Assembly: GCA_030835085.1 (NCBI GenBank)
Contig: JAUQWQ010000032.1
Span: forward strand, 1-51,237
Length of the DNA: 51,237 nt
Direction of reading: 5' to 3'
Source: Ignavibacteria bacterium
GTDB lineage: Bacteria; Bacteroidota; Ignavibacteria; Tepidaquicellales; OLB5
The notes under the pieces were generated by a model. That model did not search any database, was not told where the DNA came from, and saw only the letters and a list, made by a program, of their open reading frames with translations. Positions 1 through 8,083 of the stretch are shown here, piece after piece. Made by a program: the position numbers and the translations under genes. How positions within the stretch are numbered: the stretch's first letter is position 1; each line of letters starts with the position of its first letter.

Positions 1-191
1 TAGACGGGACTGAATTACTCCCGCTTAAATCAAAAATTATATTTTTATAAAAATATAGCAGGCATTCGAACTTTACCCGGCTTAGACGGGACTGAATTAC
101 TCCCGCTTAAATCAAAAATTATATTTTTATAAAAATATAGCAGGCATTCGAACTTTACCCGGCTTAGACGGGACTGAATTACTCCCGCTTA
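1..191. repeat. Tandem 82-bp direct repeat, two full copies plus a 27-bp third
   Basis: Two identical 82-bp units (1-82 and 83-164) are followed by the first 27 bases of a third. The array probably continues to the left of the window. Each unit contains a 20-bp perfect AT palindrome (first copy 38-57) and a GC-rich part with CGGGA/TCCCG inverted repeats. Read on the minus strand, 50-nt segments (57-106 and 139-188) start GCGGGAGTAATTCAGT, like the acceptor and D-arm 5' side of a tRNA-Gly. They then hold a CCCG/CGGG hairpin with a 7-nt loop, a TTCGAAT T-loop-like string, and a 3' end that partly pairs with the 5' end. No T-stem forms, so this is not an intact tRNA. No ORF overlaps it. Confidence 0.9.
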
Positions 192-314
192 TAAGCAAAA
201 ATACCTAAAATTTAGACTCAATTCAATTTATTATATTATCTATTTGTCATAGATTTAAATAATGATTATTAGTAATTTAAAGCTAATATAATTCCCATAA
301 TTTAAAATATATTT

Positions 315-683
315 ATGGCTAAGAATAAAATTGCTATTGTTGAAGATGAAGGTATTGTAGCAATGGATATCAGCAAGTGCCTTACAAGCCTTGGCTATGA
401 TGTTGCCTTTATATCTGATTCGGGAGAGAAAGTCCTGGAAATTGTAAAAGAATCACAACCTGACCTTATACTAATGGATGTTGAACTGAAAGGGAAGTTA
501 AACGGTTTGGAAACAGCAAAAATGCTTAAAGAAAAATATGATATTCATATTGTATTTCTGACAGCATTTGAGGATGAAACTACACTGAACAGAATCGGGG
601 AACTCAGTCCTGACGGATATCTTGTAAAACCTTTTGAAGACGAGCATCTTCAGAATACTCTAAACAGAGTCCTTGGTAAATAA
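315..683 (+). CDS. Stand-alone response regulator receiver domain (CheY-like)
   Basis: This 122-residue protein is a single receiver domain with no output domain. The acidic pocket is the IVEDE string near residue 10. The phosphoacceptor is D55 (LILMDVE), with T83 in FLTAF and K105 in YLVKPF, so all key residues are present. It is expected to be phosphorylated by a histidine kinase and to act by protein contact or as a phosphorelay intermediate. No kinase adjoins it; the only kinase in the window lies about 38 kb away on the same strand. There is no clear Shine-Dalgarno before the ATG. The gene lies alone, convergent with the next gene, and its partner cannot be told from the sequence. Confidence 0.9.
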   Translation: MAKNKIAIVEDEGIVAMDISKCLTSLGYDVAFISDSGEKVLEIVKESQPDLILMDVELKGKLNGLETAKMLKEKYDIHIVFLTAFEDETTLNRIGELSPDGYLVKPFEDEHLQNTLNRVLGK

Positions 684-714
684 ACGGTTTAACTTATTTT
701 GAATCGCCAAAAAT

Positions 715-1725
715 TCAATCACCGCCGTTTATTGTATTTATAATCGTACCGAACTCACCTGCAGCCCAGCCGGTTTGTGAATCTATAAAAATGATACTTC
801 GCAGATAATTTTGCGTTACCGGATTACTTCTTGTGAATGTTTCTCCACCGTTTATTGTTTTCAGTATCAAGCCCTGGTTGCCGGTTAAAAAGCCGGTTTG
901 TTCATTAATAAAAAATACTGAAGCAAATTCGCCATTCACTGGTGAGCTGATTAAGCTCCATGTTACCCCTTTATTAGTAGTTTTAATTATAGTGCCGTTC
1001 TGTCCGCAGGAAAAACCGGTGAATTCATTTGTAAAATGAATTGATTTTAGTGTGTAATTTGTACCTGATTGCTGAAAGCTCCAAGTATTGCCGAAATCAC
1101 TGCTGTTTATTATTGTCCCCAGGTCACCGCTTACATATGCTTCGCCTGTTTGGTTGAGCGAAATTAAATACAGAGCCTGATTAGTGTTAGTTGAAGCTGA
1201 ATCCCAGTTAATGCCTCCGTCAGATGTTCTGATTATTGTGCCTGAATTACCGCAGGCAACAGCATTTTGCTGATCGAAGAATTTAATGTCATATAGAATT
1301 TCAGTGGTATTAGTAGTTAACGGCAGCCATGCAGCACCCCCGTTGGTAGTTTTGTTTATTTTGCCTTTAGTACCTGCAATGTATCCGGTATTTTCATCTA
1401 GGAAATAAACCGAATTGTAGCTGGCAGAATCATAAACTGTCAGCGGTATCCTGAACCAGCTTGTTCCGTTGTTTGTAGTTTTGATTATCTTATTTGTATC
1501 GTTAGGGAAAGAATTGCCGGCTGCAAATCCGGTTTGTGAATTAACAAAAAAAACACATTTCAGATTGTTAGTTATATTTGTTGGCTGGACATTCCACGTT
1601 ATTAATGGTTCTTCCGGCACTACAGGTGAATCATTTTTTTTGCATGAATAAAATACTGCAGAAAGTGAAAAAAGAAGAAGAAAGGGCAAGCCAGAAAAGA
1701 ATAATGAATTGGTTGATTTTATCAT
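715..1725 (-). CDS. YCF48/BNR-like repeat lipoprotein
   Basis: The N-terminus is a lipoprotein signal with a hydrophobic stretch ending FYSC at about residue 28, so the protein is probably lipidated and exported. The rest is a series of repeats of about 40-45 residues with the pattern 'V.F.d..tG...G..G.i..T.nGG..W', typical of YCF48/Hcf136 photosystem assembly-factor-like beta-propellers. In non-photosynthetic bacteria such proteins are extracellular or periplasmic and mostly of unknown role. The last repeat stops at GTIINTINGGD without a sorting domain. It is divergent from the next gene across a 160-bp AT-rich spacer. The fold is fairly sure and the function is not known. Confidence 0.85.
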   Translation of the reverse strand: MIKSTNSLFFSGLPFLLLFSLSAVFYSCKKNDSPVVPEEPLITWNVQPTNITNNLKCVFFVNSQTGFAAGNSFPNDTNKIIKTTNNGTSWFRIPLTVYDSASYNSVYFLDENTGYIAGTKGKINKTTNGGAAWLPLTTNTTEILYDIKFFDQQNAVACGNSGTIIRTSDGGINWDSASTNTNQALYLISLNQTGEAYVSGDLGTIINSSDFGNTWSFQQSGTNYTLKSIHFTNEFTGFSCGQNGTIIKTTNKGVTWSLISSPVNGEFASVFFINEQTGFLTGNQGLILKTINGGETFTRSNPVTQNYLRSIIFIDSQTGWAAGEFGTIINTINGGD

Positions 1726-1820
1726 ATATTATCACAAATTAATAAATTCACATATAACATTCAATTTAAATTCTGCAATAGTATTTAAACATTTTTTGCA
1801 GAACTTTGGCAGTGCAATAC

Positions 1821-1849
1821 TTGTTTTATTTATTAATAATGGATATATT
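1821..1849 (+). promoter_or_regulatory. Possible sigma70-like promoter for the FG-GAP-like gene
   Basis: TTGTTT and TATATT hexamers lie exactly 17 bp apart in the spacer between two divergent genes, and would give a leader of about 30 nt before the ATG. In such AT-rich DNA a chance match is likely, and the sigma-factor consensus of this organism is not known from the window. Confidence 0.25.
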
Positions 1850-1885
1850 TAAATAAATATTTTATAAAATATTATCGGCTAAAAA

Positions 1886-2404
1886 ATGAAAAAACTAACT
1901 TCAGCTTTATTATTATTAATTGTTGTTACTTTTTCATCAATGGGTTTTTCACCAAATGATGACTATACAAATGAAAGCATCAGTAAGCTCTCAGGGGTCT
2001 ACCTGGAAGGTAAACTGGATTTCGAAAATCCGGTTATGGTTGATGTTGATAAAGACGGTGATTTTGACGCGTTGAAATTTGATGACGGCAATGTCTCTTA
2101 TTACAAAAATATGGGAACCAATGAAAACCCCTCATTTGTACTGGAAGATAAAAATTATGAAACATACAGCAGAACATTTTTCGTTGATCCCAAAATGCCT
2201 TACCCAATGTTTTTTGCAGATAAAGATGGGGATGGTGATATGGATATGTTTGTAGTGAAGGATAAAGAATATAACAAACAGCAGCAAAAGTTTGAATATA
2301 AGGTATCAAATGCTGAGAATTCTATGGATCTCAGTACAGGTACATTGATTACAATAATTCTGGTACTTGTTATAGTGTTGTTAGTACTTGCAATTCTAAG
2401 ATAA
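1886..2404 (+). CDS. Secreted FG-GAP/VCBS-like repeat protein with C-terminal membrane anchor
   Basis: This 172-residue protein begins with a signal peptide (MKKLTSALLLLIVV...). Two Asp-rich calcium-loop-like motifs follow: DVDKDGDFDALKF near residue 52 and DKDGDGDMDMFVV near 113. These are typical of FG-GAP/VCBS integrin-type repeats. The C-terminus is a hydrophobic helix (LITIILVLVIVLLVLAILR) that runs to the last residue, so the protein is likely tethered in a membrane with the repeats outside. Two repeats are far too few for a seven-bladed propeller, so it is a mini-protein or oligomerises. A bidirectional terminator follows directly. The specific role is unknown. Confidence 0.75.
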   Translation: MKKLTSALLLLIVVTFSSMGFSPNDDYTNESISKLSGVYLEGKLDFENPVMVDVDKDGDFDALKFDDGNVSYYKNMGTNENPSFVLEDKNYETYSRTFFVDPKMPYPMFFADKDGDGDMDMFVVKDKEYNKQQQKFEYKVSNAENSMDLSTGTLITIILVLVIVLLVLAILR

Positions 2405-2420
2405 TTACAATTCAGGGCAT

Positions 2421-2452
2421 AAAAAAAGGGAGCTTATTAGCTCCCTTTTTTT
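2421..2452. terminator. Bidirectional rho-independent terminator
   Basis: The hairpin GGGAGC-TTATTA-GCTCCC is flanked by seven A on the left and seven T on the right. It lies between two convergent genes and can serve both strands. Confidence 0.9.
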
Positions 2453-2468
2453 ATACTCTCTAAAATTG

Positions 2469-2840
2469 TCAGTCAATAATCAATTTTGAGCTTTCCTTAA
2501 TATTACCTGAAGAAAGTACACAGGTAAAACTTCCCCTGCCTAAATTAACTGAACTGATATTGATCTCATATGTACCTGCTTTAAGATTATTGTATATATA
2601 TGTCCTAATAAGACTGTTCGATTCATTATACAGTGAAATGTTCACAACTGAAACAGATGGCAGATCAAATTTTATCTGGTTTTCTGAAACCTGGTAGATC
2701 CTGTATTCTTTATCAATTGTGATTTTACTTTCTATTCCCGCAATAGAACCGTCTGGAAAATTAATATCCTTAAAATCCTGTGCAATTAATATACCAGCAT
2801 TAAAAAATATGAATATCGCAATAATTGTTGTTTTTATCAT
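2469..2840 (-). CDS. Small secreted protein with type IX secretion sorting-like domain
   Basis: This 123-residue protein has a signal peptide ending near LIAQD (about residue 21). Its C-terminal 60-70 residues (VVNISLYNESNSLIRTYIYN... then KAGTYEINI, GSFTCVLSSG and a final KLIID) match the pattern of type A T9SS sorting domains: 'V.l.iYn..G..v.t.....ageh.v.......G.Y.y.l..g.....kk...'. Only about 35 residues lie between signal and domain, so there is almost no cargo. It could be a free-standing domain protein or the remnant of a larger surface protein. It is convergent with the FG-GAP-like gene across a shared terminator. Confidence 0.65.
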   Translation of the reverse strand: MIKTTIIAIFIFFNAGILIAQDFKDINFPDGSIAGIESKITIDKEYRIYQVSENQIKFDLPSVSVVNISLYNESNSLIRTYIYNNLKAGTYEINISSVNLGRGSFTCVLSSGNIKESSKLIID

Positions 2841-3066
2841 AAATAAATAATTTTTTCTAACCTATTGTTTATTAAATAGTAAATATAGATTAATTTCTAA
2901 TGTAGTAATTGAATTACCGATAAATACTACATAAAAATATTAGAAAACTACCGAGTATTCAATACCACATAGGAGGTATAGTACCGGATTGTTTGTTGTT
3001 TTTATGTAATTTCATTGAAATTTTTGCTTATAATTGCTATAATTGTTGAAAATCAAGTTAAATTAA
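2841..3066. other. Intergenic spacer upstream of proS
   Basis: This 226-bp AT-rich gap lies between two divergent genes. It holds a perfect AGGAGG at 2971-2976, followed by no convincing ORF (only a six-codon TTG frame ending TGTAA). No T-box core was recognised. It must carry the promoters of both neighbours. Confidence 0.5.
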
Positions 3067-4791
3067 ATGAAATTCAGCCAATATTTTTTACCGACATTAA
3101 AAGAAGTACCTTCAGATTCAGTAATTCCATCACATATACTCATGGTTCGCTCCGGTATGATAAGGCCGCTGACAGCCGGCGTATATTCTTATTTACCGCT
3201 GGGTCTCAGGGTATTTAAAAAGGTTGAAAAAGTTGTGCGAGAAGAAATGAATGCAATTGGCGGTTGTGAATTTTATTTACCGGCACTTTCACCAAATGAG
3301 CTTTGGGCTGAAACTGGCAGACTTGAAGATTATGGCGATGATATATTCAGAATAAAGAATCGGGAGCTGGTGCTAGCACCGACCCATGAAGAAGTATTTA
3401 CTTCTTTAGCAAAACCTAACCTCATATCATATAAACAGCTTCCCCAGATTTGGTACCAGATACAGACAAAGTTCCGTAATGAACCGCGTCCAAGAGGCGG
3501 TGTATTGCGCGGAAGGCAGTTTACAATGAAGGACGCATATTCATTTGACGCAACCTGGGATGGTTTGGATGAATCATACGATAAACATGCCGGGGCATAC
3601 AGGAATATATTTACACGGTGCGGATTAAGATTTTTTACAGTATCGGCTTTCAGCGGAGCTATGGGCGGAAGTGAGTCAGAAGAATTTATGGTTGAAGCGG
3701 ATGCTGGTGAAGATACGGTTGTATTAAGCAGAGATAATAAATACGCATCAAATATAGAAGTGGCAATTTCATTTTCAGAAAATATCGGAAGAAAAGATTC
3801 AAATCTTTCTTTAGAAGAATTTCATACCCCAGATATTAAAAGTATTGAAGAACTTGCAGGATTCCTTGGGATCACTGACAGATCAAGGCTTGCCAAATCC
3901 AGGTTGTTTGTAATTCCTTCAAAGACTGAACGCAAAAAAGATGAATACGTACTGGCCTTAGTATGCGGTGATGATGAATTCAGCGAAACAAAGCTTGCAA
4001 ATAAGTTTGCAGGCATAAGACCCGGTCACCCTGAAGAATTGATGGAAATTGCAGGAGCTGATGCCGGTTCAATCGGTCCGGTTAATTTTAAGAACAAAGA
4101 TGTTAAGATAATTGCTGACTTAAGATTAAAGGATGCGGATGAACTTACAAGCGGCGCTTGTAAAAATGATTATCATATAAAAAATATCGATCTTAAACGT
4201 GATGTTCCCGGAATTACATATATGGATATGAGGACAGTTAAAGATGGTGAGCTGACAGCAGATAAAAATTCAACTTTAAGGATGACTAAAGCTATTGAAG
4301 TAGGTCACATTTTTAAGCTTGGAACAAGATATGCCGAAGCACTTGGTGCGAAATACCTTGATGTTAACGGCAAAGAGAACGTTATTATTATGGGAAGTTA
4401 CGGTATTGGTATTGAACGAATTGCAGCCGCATATATTGAACAGAATCACGATAAAGACGGAATTATATGGAGCGGTGAAATTTCACCTTTCCAGATTCAC
4501 CTGGTAAGTGTGAACAAAAAATCTGATCCGGTGAAGGCTTCAGCTGAAAAACTATACATTGAACTTACTGCTAAGGGTTATGAAGTGTTATTTGATGACA
4601 GGGATGATATCAGCCCCGGTGTCAAATTTAAGGATGCTGATTTGATCGGAATTCCTCTGCAATTGGTTGTAAGCGATAAAAACATGAAAAATGACGAAAT
4701 TGAAGTAAAATTCAGAAAAACGGGCGAAAGAGAAAGAATAAAATATTCTGAAATTATCCAGAGTATCCCAAAGTTAATGGAAAAGTTATAA
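3067..4791 (+). CDS. proS: Prolyl-tRNA synthetase (bacterial type with editing insertion)
   Basis: ProS charges tRNA-Pro with proline in the cytoplasm. Class II motifs are clear: motif 2 as FRNEPRPRGGVLRGRQFTMK near residue 138 and motif 3 as MGSYGIGIERIAAAYIEQ near 443. The region between them, about 225-400, is the INS editing domain that marks the bacterial ProS type and hydrolyses mischarged Ala-tRNA. The C-terminal anticodon-binding domain (YEVLFDDRDDISPGVKFKDA) is complete. Length (574) matches E. coli ProS (572). The ATG gives the family's usual N-terminus (MKFSQYFLPTLKE). It looks monocistronic, with a 137-bp gap before the next gene. Confidence 0.98.
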   Translation: MKFSQYFLPTLKEVPSDSVIPSHILMVRSGMIRPLTAGVYSYLPLGLRVFKKVEKVVREEMNAIGGCEFYLPALSPNELWAETGRLEDYGDDIFRIKNRELVLAPTHEEVFTSLAKPNLISYKQLPQIWYQIQTKFRNEPRPRGGVLRGRQFTMKDAYSFDATWDGLDESYDKHAGAYRNIFTRCGLRFFTVSAFSGAMGGSESEEFMVEADAGEDTVVLSRDNKYASNIEVAISFSENIGRKDSNLSLEEFHTPDIKSIEELAGFLGITDRSRLAKSRLFVIPSKTERKKDEYVLALVCGDDEFSETKLANKFAGIRPGHPEELMEIAGADAGSIGPVNFKNKDVKIIADLRLKDADELTSGACKNDYHIKNIDLKRDVPGITYMDMRTVKDGELTADKNSTLRMTKAIEVGHIFKLGTRYAEALGAKYLDVNGKENVIIMGSYGIGIERIAAAYIEQNHDKDGIIWSGEISPFQIHLVSVNKKSDPVKASAEKLYIELTAKGYEVLFDDRDDISPGVKFKDADLIGIPLQLVVSDKNMKNDEIEVKFRKTGERERIKYSEIIQSIPKLMEKL

Positions 4792-4928
4792 TATTGCTAA
4801 TTAAGCAAAAAATTATAATTTTTACGGATTAAGTCAAGATTTTCAAAACATTTCAATATTCTACATAAAGTAAAGACAACTCTATAGCTAAAAGTTATAC
4901 CAATCTTTTTTGAACTAAATTAATATTT

Positions 4929-6503
4929 TTGGGCTTAAGTTTAACTAACAGGCAGCTGATAATGTTCGGGTTTGTTGTATTATTAGCAGGCGCTGTTTTT
5001 GGCAGCGTTAGTTTAACATATCCGTTTGGAAGAGACCAGGCGATCTATGCTTACGCAGGTAAGCTGCTGCTTGAAGGTAAAATGAATTATCTTTACGTAT
5101 TTGATCTTAAGCCTCCAGGCATCCATTTCCTTTTCGCGTTTATTCAGTTTGTTTCGGGCGAATCAATGTTTAATACCAGGATATTTGATATTATCTGGCA
5201 GTCTGTTACGGCTTTTGTTGTTCTTGTTATTGCTTACAGGGTTACCCGTGAGAAACTACTGGCAGTGATTGCTTCGTTCATTTACATTTTCCTTTATTAC
5301 AGGCAAGATTACTGGCATACTTTGCAGGCTGACGGCTCACTAAATTTGTTATTCGCACTATCGGTATTGTTATTACTTTCCAGTCATGATTCTCATTCAT
5401 TCATAAAGTTATTTTTTGCCAGTATACTTTTCACCGCGGCTCTATTGTTCAAATATACAATAATCTCTTTTTTACCTTTGCTTTTTGTAGTACTGCTTAT
5501 TGATAAAAAAGATCTGCTTTCATTAAGAATAAAGAACGTTCTTGTCTTTACCGGGGGTTTAATTTTTGCCGCTTTGGCAGTGTTATTATTGTATTATTTC
5601 ACAAAATCATTAGATGCTTTTTGGGACATTCAGTTCACTCAAACGCCATTATATACTAAAATAGCTTATGAAACGGAAACCGGAGAATATATTTCGGGAC
5701 AGCTGCTCAAGCTTTTCACATACTCCGTATACAGTCCATTGATATGGCTGTCTTTTGGCGGGTTCATTTACTTAGCTGTAAAGCGTAAAGTGGATTTTAC
5801 AGGACTTATTCTGCTTGCATGGATAGTTTCATCACTTTTCAGCCTCATAGTTCAGTGGAAATTCTATTATTATCATTTTCTGGTTATAATACCTGCTGTA
5901 TCTGTTGGGGCAGTGCTCGGACTATCAGTTATAAAAAAAATATTAGTAAATAGATCATTACTATTCAGGTTTGTATTGATCGTTTTTATAATAGGATTTG
6001 TTGCCTTTGCCTTTAAGCCTTACTACCAAAATTATGAAACTTTATTTGGTTTTGTTTCCGGTAAAGAAAACCTTGAAAGTGTATATGTCAAAAACGGATT
6101 CACCAGCGACACAGTTTTTATGGTTGGAAAGACCTTAAAAGCGGTTGAAATAGTAAAAAATGAAACCGGGATAGAAGATGGTATTTATGTTTGGGGATTT
6201 GATCCGTTAGTTTACTATCTCGCAGATAGGAAGTGTATTTCCAGGTTCATTTATAACTTTCCTTTGTTATGGAAAGGGGAGAATTCAGCATTCCGGAAAG
6301 AATTTATGTCGGAGCTGGAGAAAAACAATCCGAAACTGATAATTGTAGCTTCCAATGACCCGCTTTATTTTATTTCGGGGTATAATGAAGATTCCAAACA
6401 GCTTGTTAAACGATTTCCTGAATTTGATACTTTTTTGAATTCAAAATATACTTATAAGCGTAATGCCGATGATTATGAATTTTATGAATTGAAGAAATGG
6501 TAA
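4929..6503 (+). CDS. GT39-family (PMT/ArnT-like) membrane glycosyltransferase
   Basis: This is a polytopic membrane protein of about ten helices followed by a soluble C-terminal part of about 150 residues. The first extracytoplasmic loop carries a conserved Asp (GRDQAIYAY, D36), and KPPGIHF near residue 61 matches the KPPG motif of GT39/PMT_2 enzymes. These enzymes move sugar from a polyprenyl phosphate to protein or lipid on the outer face of the inner membrane. The acceptor is unknown. The annotated start is TTG; an in-frame ATG 11 codons downstream (4962) keeps the first helix and is an alternative. It overlaps maf by 7 bp. A polyprenol-phosphate-mannose synthase-like gene further on could supply its donor. 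Confidence 0.8.
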   Translation: MGLSLTNRQLIMFGFVVLLAGAVFGSVSLTYPFGRDQAIYAYAGKLLLEGKMNYLYVFDLKPPGIHFLFAFIQFVSGESMFNTRIFDIIWQSVTAFVVLVIAYRVTREKLLAVIASFIYIFLYYRQDYWHTLQADGSLNLLFALSVLLLLSSHDSHSFIKLFFASILFTAALLFKYTIISFLPLLFVVLLIDKKDLLSLRIKNVLVFTGGLIFAALAVLLLYYFTKSLDAFWDIQFTQTPLYTKIAYETETGEYISGQLLKLFTYSVYSPLIWLSFGGFIYLAVKRKVDFTGLILLAWIVSSLFSLIVQWKFYYYHFLVIIPAVSVGAVLGLSVIKKILVNRSLLFRFVLIVFIIGFVAFAFKPYYQNYETLFGFVSGKENLESVYVKNGFTSDTVFMVGKTLKAVEIVKNETGIEDGIYVWGFDPLVYYLADRKCISRFIYNFPLLWKGENSAFRKEFMSELEKNNPKLIIVASNDPLYFISGYNEDSKQLVKRFPEFDTFLNSKYTYKRNADDYEFYELKKW

Positions 6504-7096
6504 AGAAAAACAGAATTATTCTGGCATCAGCTTCACCCAGAAGAAAATTGCTTTTAAATGCACTATTAAAGAATTTTGGATTGAAGTTTGATGTAATACA
6601 AGCTAATATTGTTGAATATATACCTGAAAAGGTTCGAGATTATGGAAATTTTGCAGCAAATTTAGCTGAATTAAAGGCTTTAGAAGTTGCTGTTAAAAAT
6701 AATGGCATAATAATTGCAGCAGATACAATTGTTGTATTTGAGGGTAAGATTTTAGGGAAACCGAATTCTGAAGCGGTTGCAAAGAAAATGCTTAAATTAC
6801 TTAGTGGAAATACACACAGAGTATATACAGGGTTAGTAATTTATGATACTTCAGGTAATAAGTTGTATAAAACATTTGAAGTTACATCTGTACGTTTCAG
6901 AAAACTTTTAGCTAAAGAAATTGAGTTTTATGTAAACTCAGGTTCACCAATGGATAAAGCCGGCGCATACGGTATACAGGATGACTTTGGCAGTACATTT
7001 GTTGAAAAAATTAATGGTGATTATTTTAATGTTGTAGGTTTGCCGGTTTTTAAATTATATAATGCATTAACTCATTTTCTAAAACTAATTAACTGA
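6497..7096 (+). CDS. maf: Maf-like nucleoside triphosphate pyrophosphatase
   Basis: The family hydrolyses non-canonical or excess nucleotides (dTTP/UTP in the YhdE branch) to monophosphate and pyrophosphate. The signatures are ILASASPRRKLLL at the N-terminus, AADTIVV near residue 75, GKPNS, SGNTHRVYTGL, and DKAGAYGIQ near 155. Together these make the usual Maf active site. Length (199) is normal. The ATG overlaps the end of the glycosyltransferase gene by 7 bp, which suggests translational coupling. The following gene starts immediately after its TGA. Confidence 0.95.
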   Translation: MVKKNRIILASASPRRKLLLNALLKNFGLKFDVIQANIVEYIPEKVRDYGNFAANLAELKALEVAVKNNGIIIAADTIVVFEGKILGKPNSEAVAKKMLKLLSGNTHRVYTGLVIYDTSGNKLYKTFEVTSVRFRKLLAKEIEFYVNSGSPMDKAGAYGIQDDFGSTFVEKINGDYFNVVGLPVFKLYNALTHFLKLIN

Positions 7097-8071
7097 TTGT
7101 ACCAGAAATATAAAAAAAAGATAATATTTTCCGTTGTATTAGGTGCTGTTGTATTCCTTGGGCTTAGCATTTATGCTAATTTTAATGAGTTGATGGAAGC
7201 TTTTGCCCTGTATAACTGGATTTTGTTCCCGGTAATTTTATTGCTTTCTTTATGTAACTATTGTTTCAGGTTTTTCAGGTGGGAGTATTATACAAAGGTA
7301 CTGGATATTAAAATTGAAAGAAAAATGAGTTTTGTTATCTTTCTTTCTTCATTTATAATGTCAGTTACACCCGGCAAAATTGGTGAAGTCTTTAAATCAT
7401 ATTTACTTAAAGAACAGAACGGGACGCCGGTAAGTAAAAGCGCACCTATAGTTTTTGCCGAAAGAATTACAGATTTTTTATCATTGGTATTGCTTAGTTT
7501 AACCGGTGCTTTAATGTTCGGTTACGGTACAAATATGATTATTGGCTTTGGATTATTATTTGTTTTAACTGTATTTGTTATCAGCAATAAGAAACTATCA
7601 TATTTTATTATTGGATTACTGGAAAAAGTTAGTTTTTTCGCTAAAAAGTCGCAAAAAATACATACTGCATACGATAGTATTTATCAAATGGTAAAATTTA
7701 AGGAATTAATAATAACCATAATTTTGAGTATTTTTGCTTGGTCGTTTGAATGTTTGAGTTTTTATCTGGTAATTAACGGTTTCAGCGTTCTAGGTGCTCC
7801 GCATATTGATATTTTTATTGCAACATTTATTTATGGATTTGCTACAATCGCAGGGGCTGTAACAATGCTGCCCGGAGGTTTAGGAGCTACAGACGCAAGT
7901 ATTACTACTTTACTTGTACTTTTAGCTATTCCAAAGAGTGTTTCAGTTGCCGCTACATTGATCATCAGGGCAGCAACTTTGTGGTTTGCAGTTATTGTGG
8001 GAATTGCTGCTGTGATGGTTTACCAGAAGATCTCACACAAAAATATTAATGAAATTGTTTTGGAATCATAA
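7097..8071 (+). CDS. Lysylphosphatidylglycerol synthase TM-region/UPF0104-like membrane protein
   Basis: This 324-residue protein has about eight membrane helices. It shows the three family hallmarks: TPGKIGEVFKSYLL near residue 95, FAERITDFLSLVLL near 122, and MLPGGLGATDAS near 257. The family covers the flippase-like membrane half of MprF and stand-alone relatives of unclear substrate. No LPG synthase catalytic domain is attached, so lysyl-lipid synthesis should not be inferred. Neighbouring glycolipid genes make a lipid or lipid-linked-sugar transport role possible. The TTG start directly abuts the maf stop, and no ATG lies near. Confidence 0.85.
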   Translation: MYQKYKKKIIFSVVLGAVVFLGLSIYANFNELMEAFALYNWILFPVILLLSLCNYCFRFFRWEYYTKVLDIKIERKMSFVIFLSSFIMSVTPGKIGEVFKSYLLKEQNGTPVSKSAPIVFAERITDFLSLVLLSLTGALMFGYGTNMIIGFGLLFVLTVFVISNKKLSYFIIGLLEKVSFFAKKSQKIHTAYDSIYQMVKFKELIITIILSIFAWSFECLSFYLVINGFSVLGAPHIDIFIATFIYGFATIAGAVTMLPGGLGATDASITTLLVLLAIPKSVSVAATLIIRAATLWFAVIVGIAAVMVYQKISHKNINEIVLES

Positions 8072-8083
8072 CAATTATATATC

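Noticed and set aside
1-191. CRISPR array or integron attC array
   Set aside because: The whole 82-bp unit repeats without variable spacers, and no cas gene, integrase or cassette ORF is present.
1-191. Functional tRNA-Gly genes
   Set aside because: The 50-nt elements lack a T-stem, the loop has C at the position of the invariant U33, and the apparent anticodon (TAA) does not fit Gly.
833-1651. Two plus-strand ORFs opposite the YCF48-like gene
   Set aside because: They are antisense shadows of the repeat pattern; the minus-strand protein has clear domains and a lipobox.
2965-3066. T-box riboswitch upstream of proS
   Set aside because: No T-box core sequence or antiterminator/terminator pair could be found in the leader.
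3015-3218. 67-residue ORF overlapping the start of proS
   Set aside because: It is in another frame and overlaps the conserved ProS N-terminus.
7097-8071. MprF-type lysyl-phosphatidylglycerol synthase
   Set aside because: Only the membrane region family is present; the catalytic C-terminal domain needed for lysyl transfer is absent.
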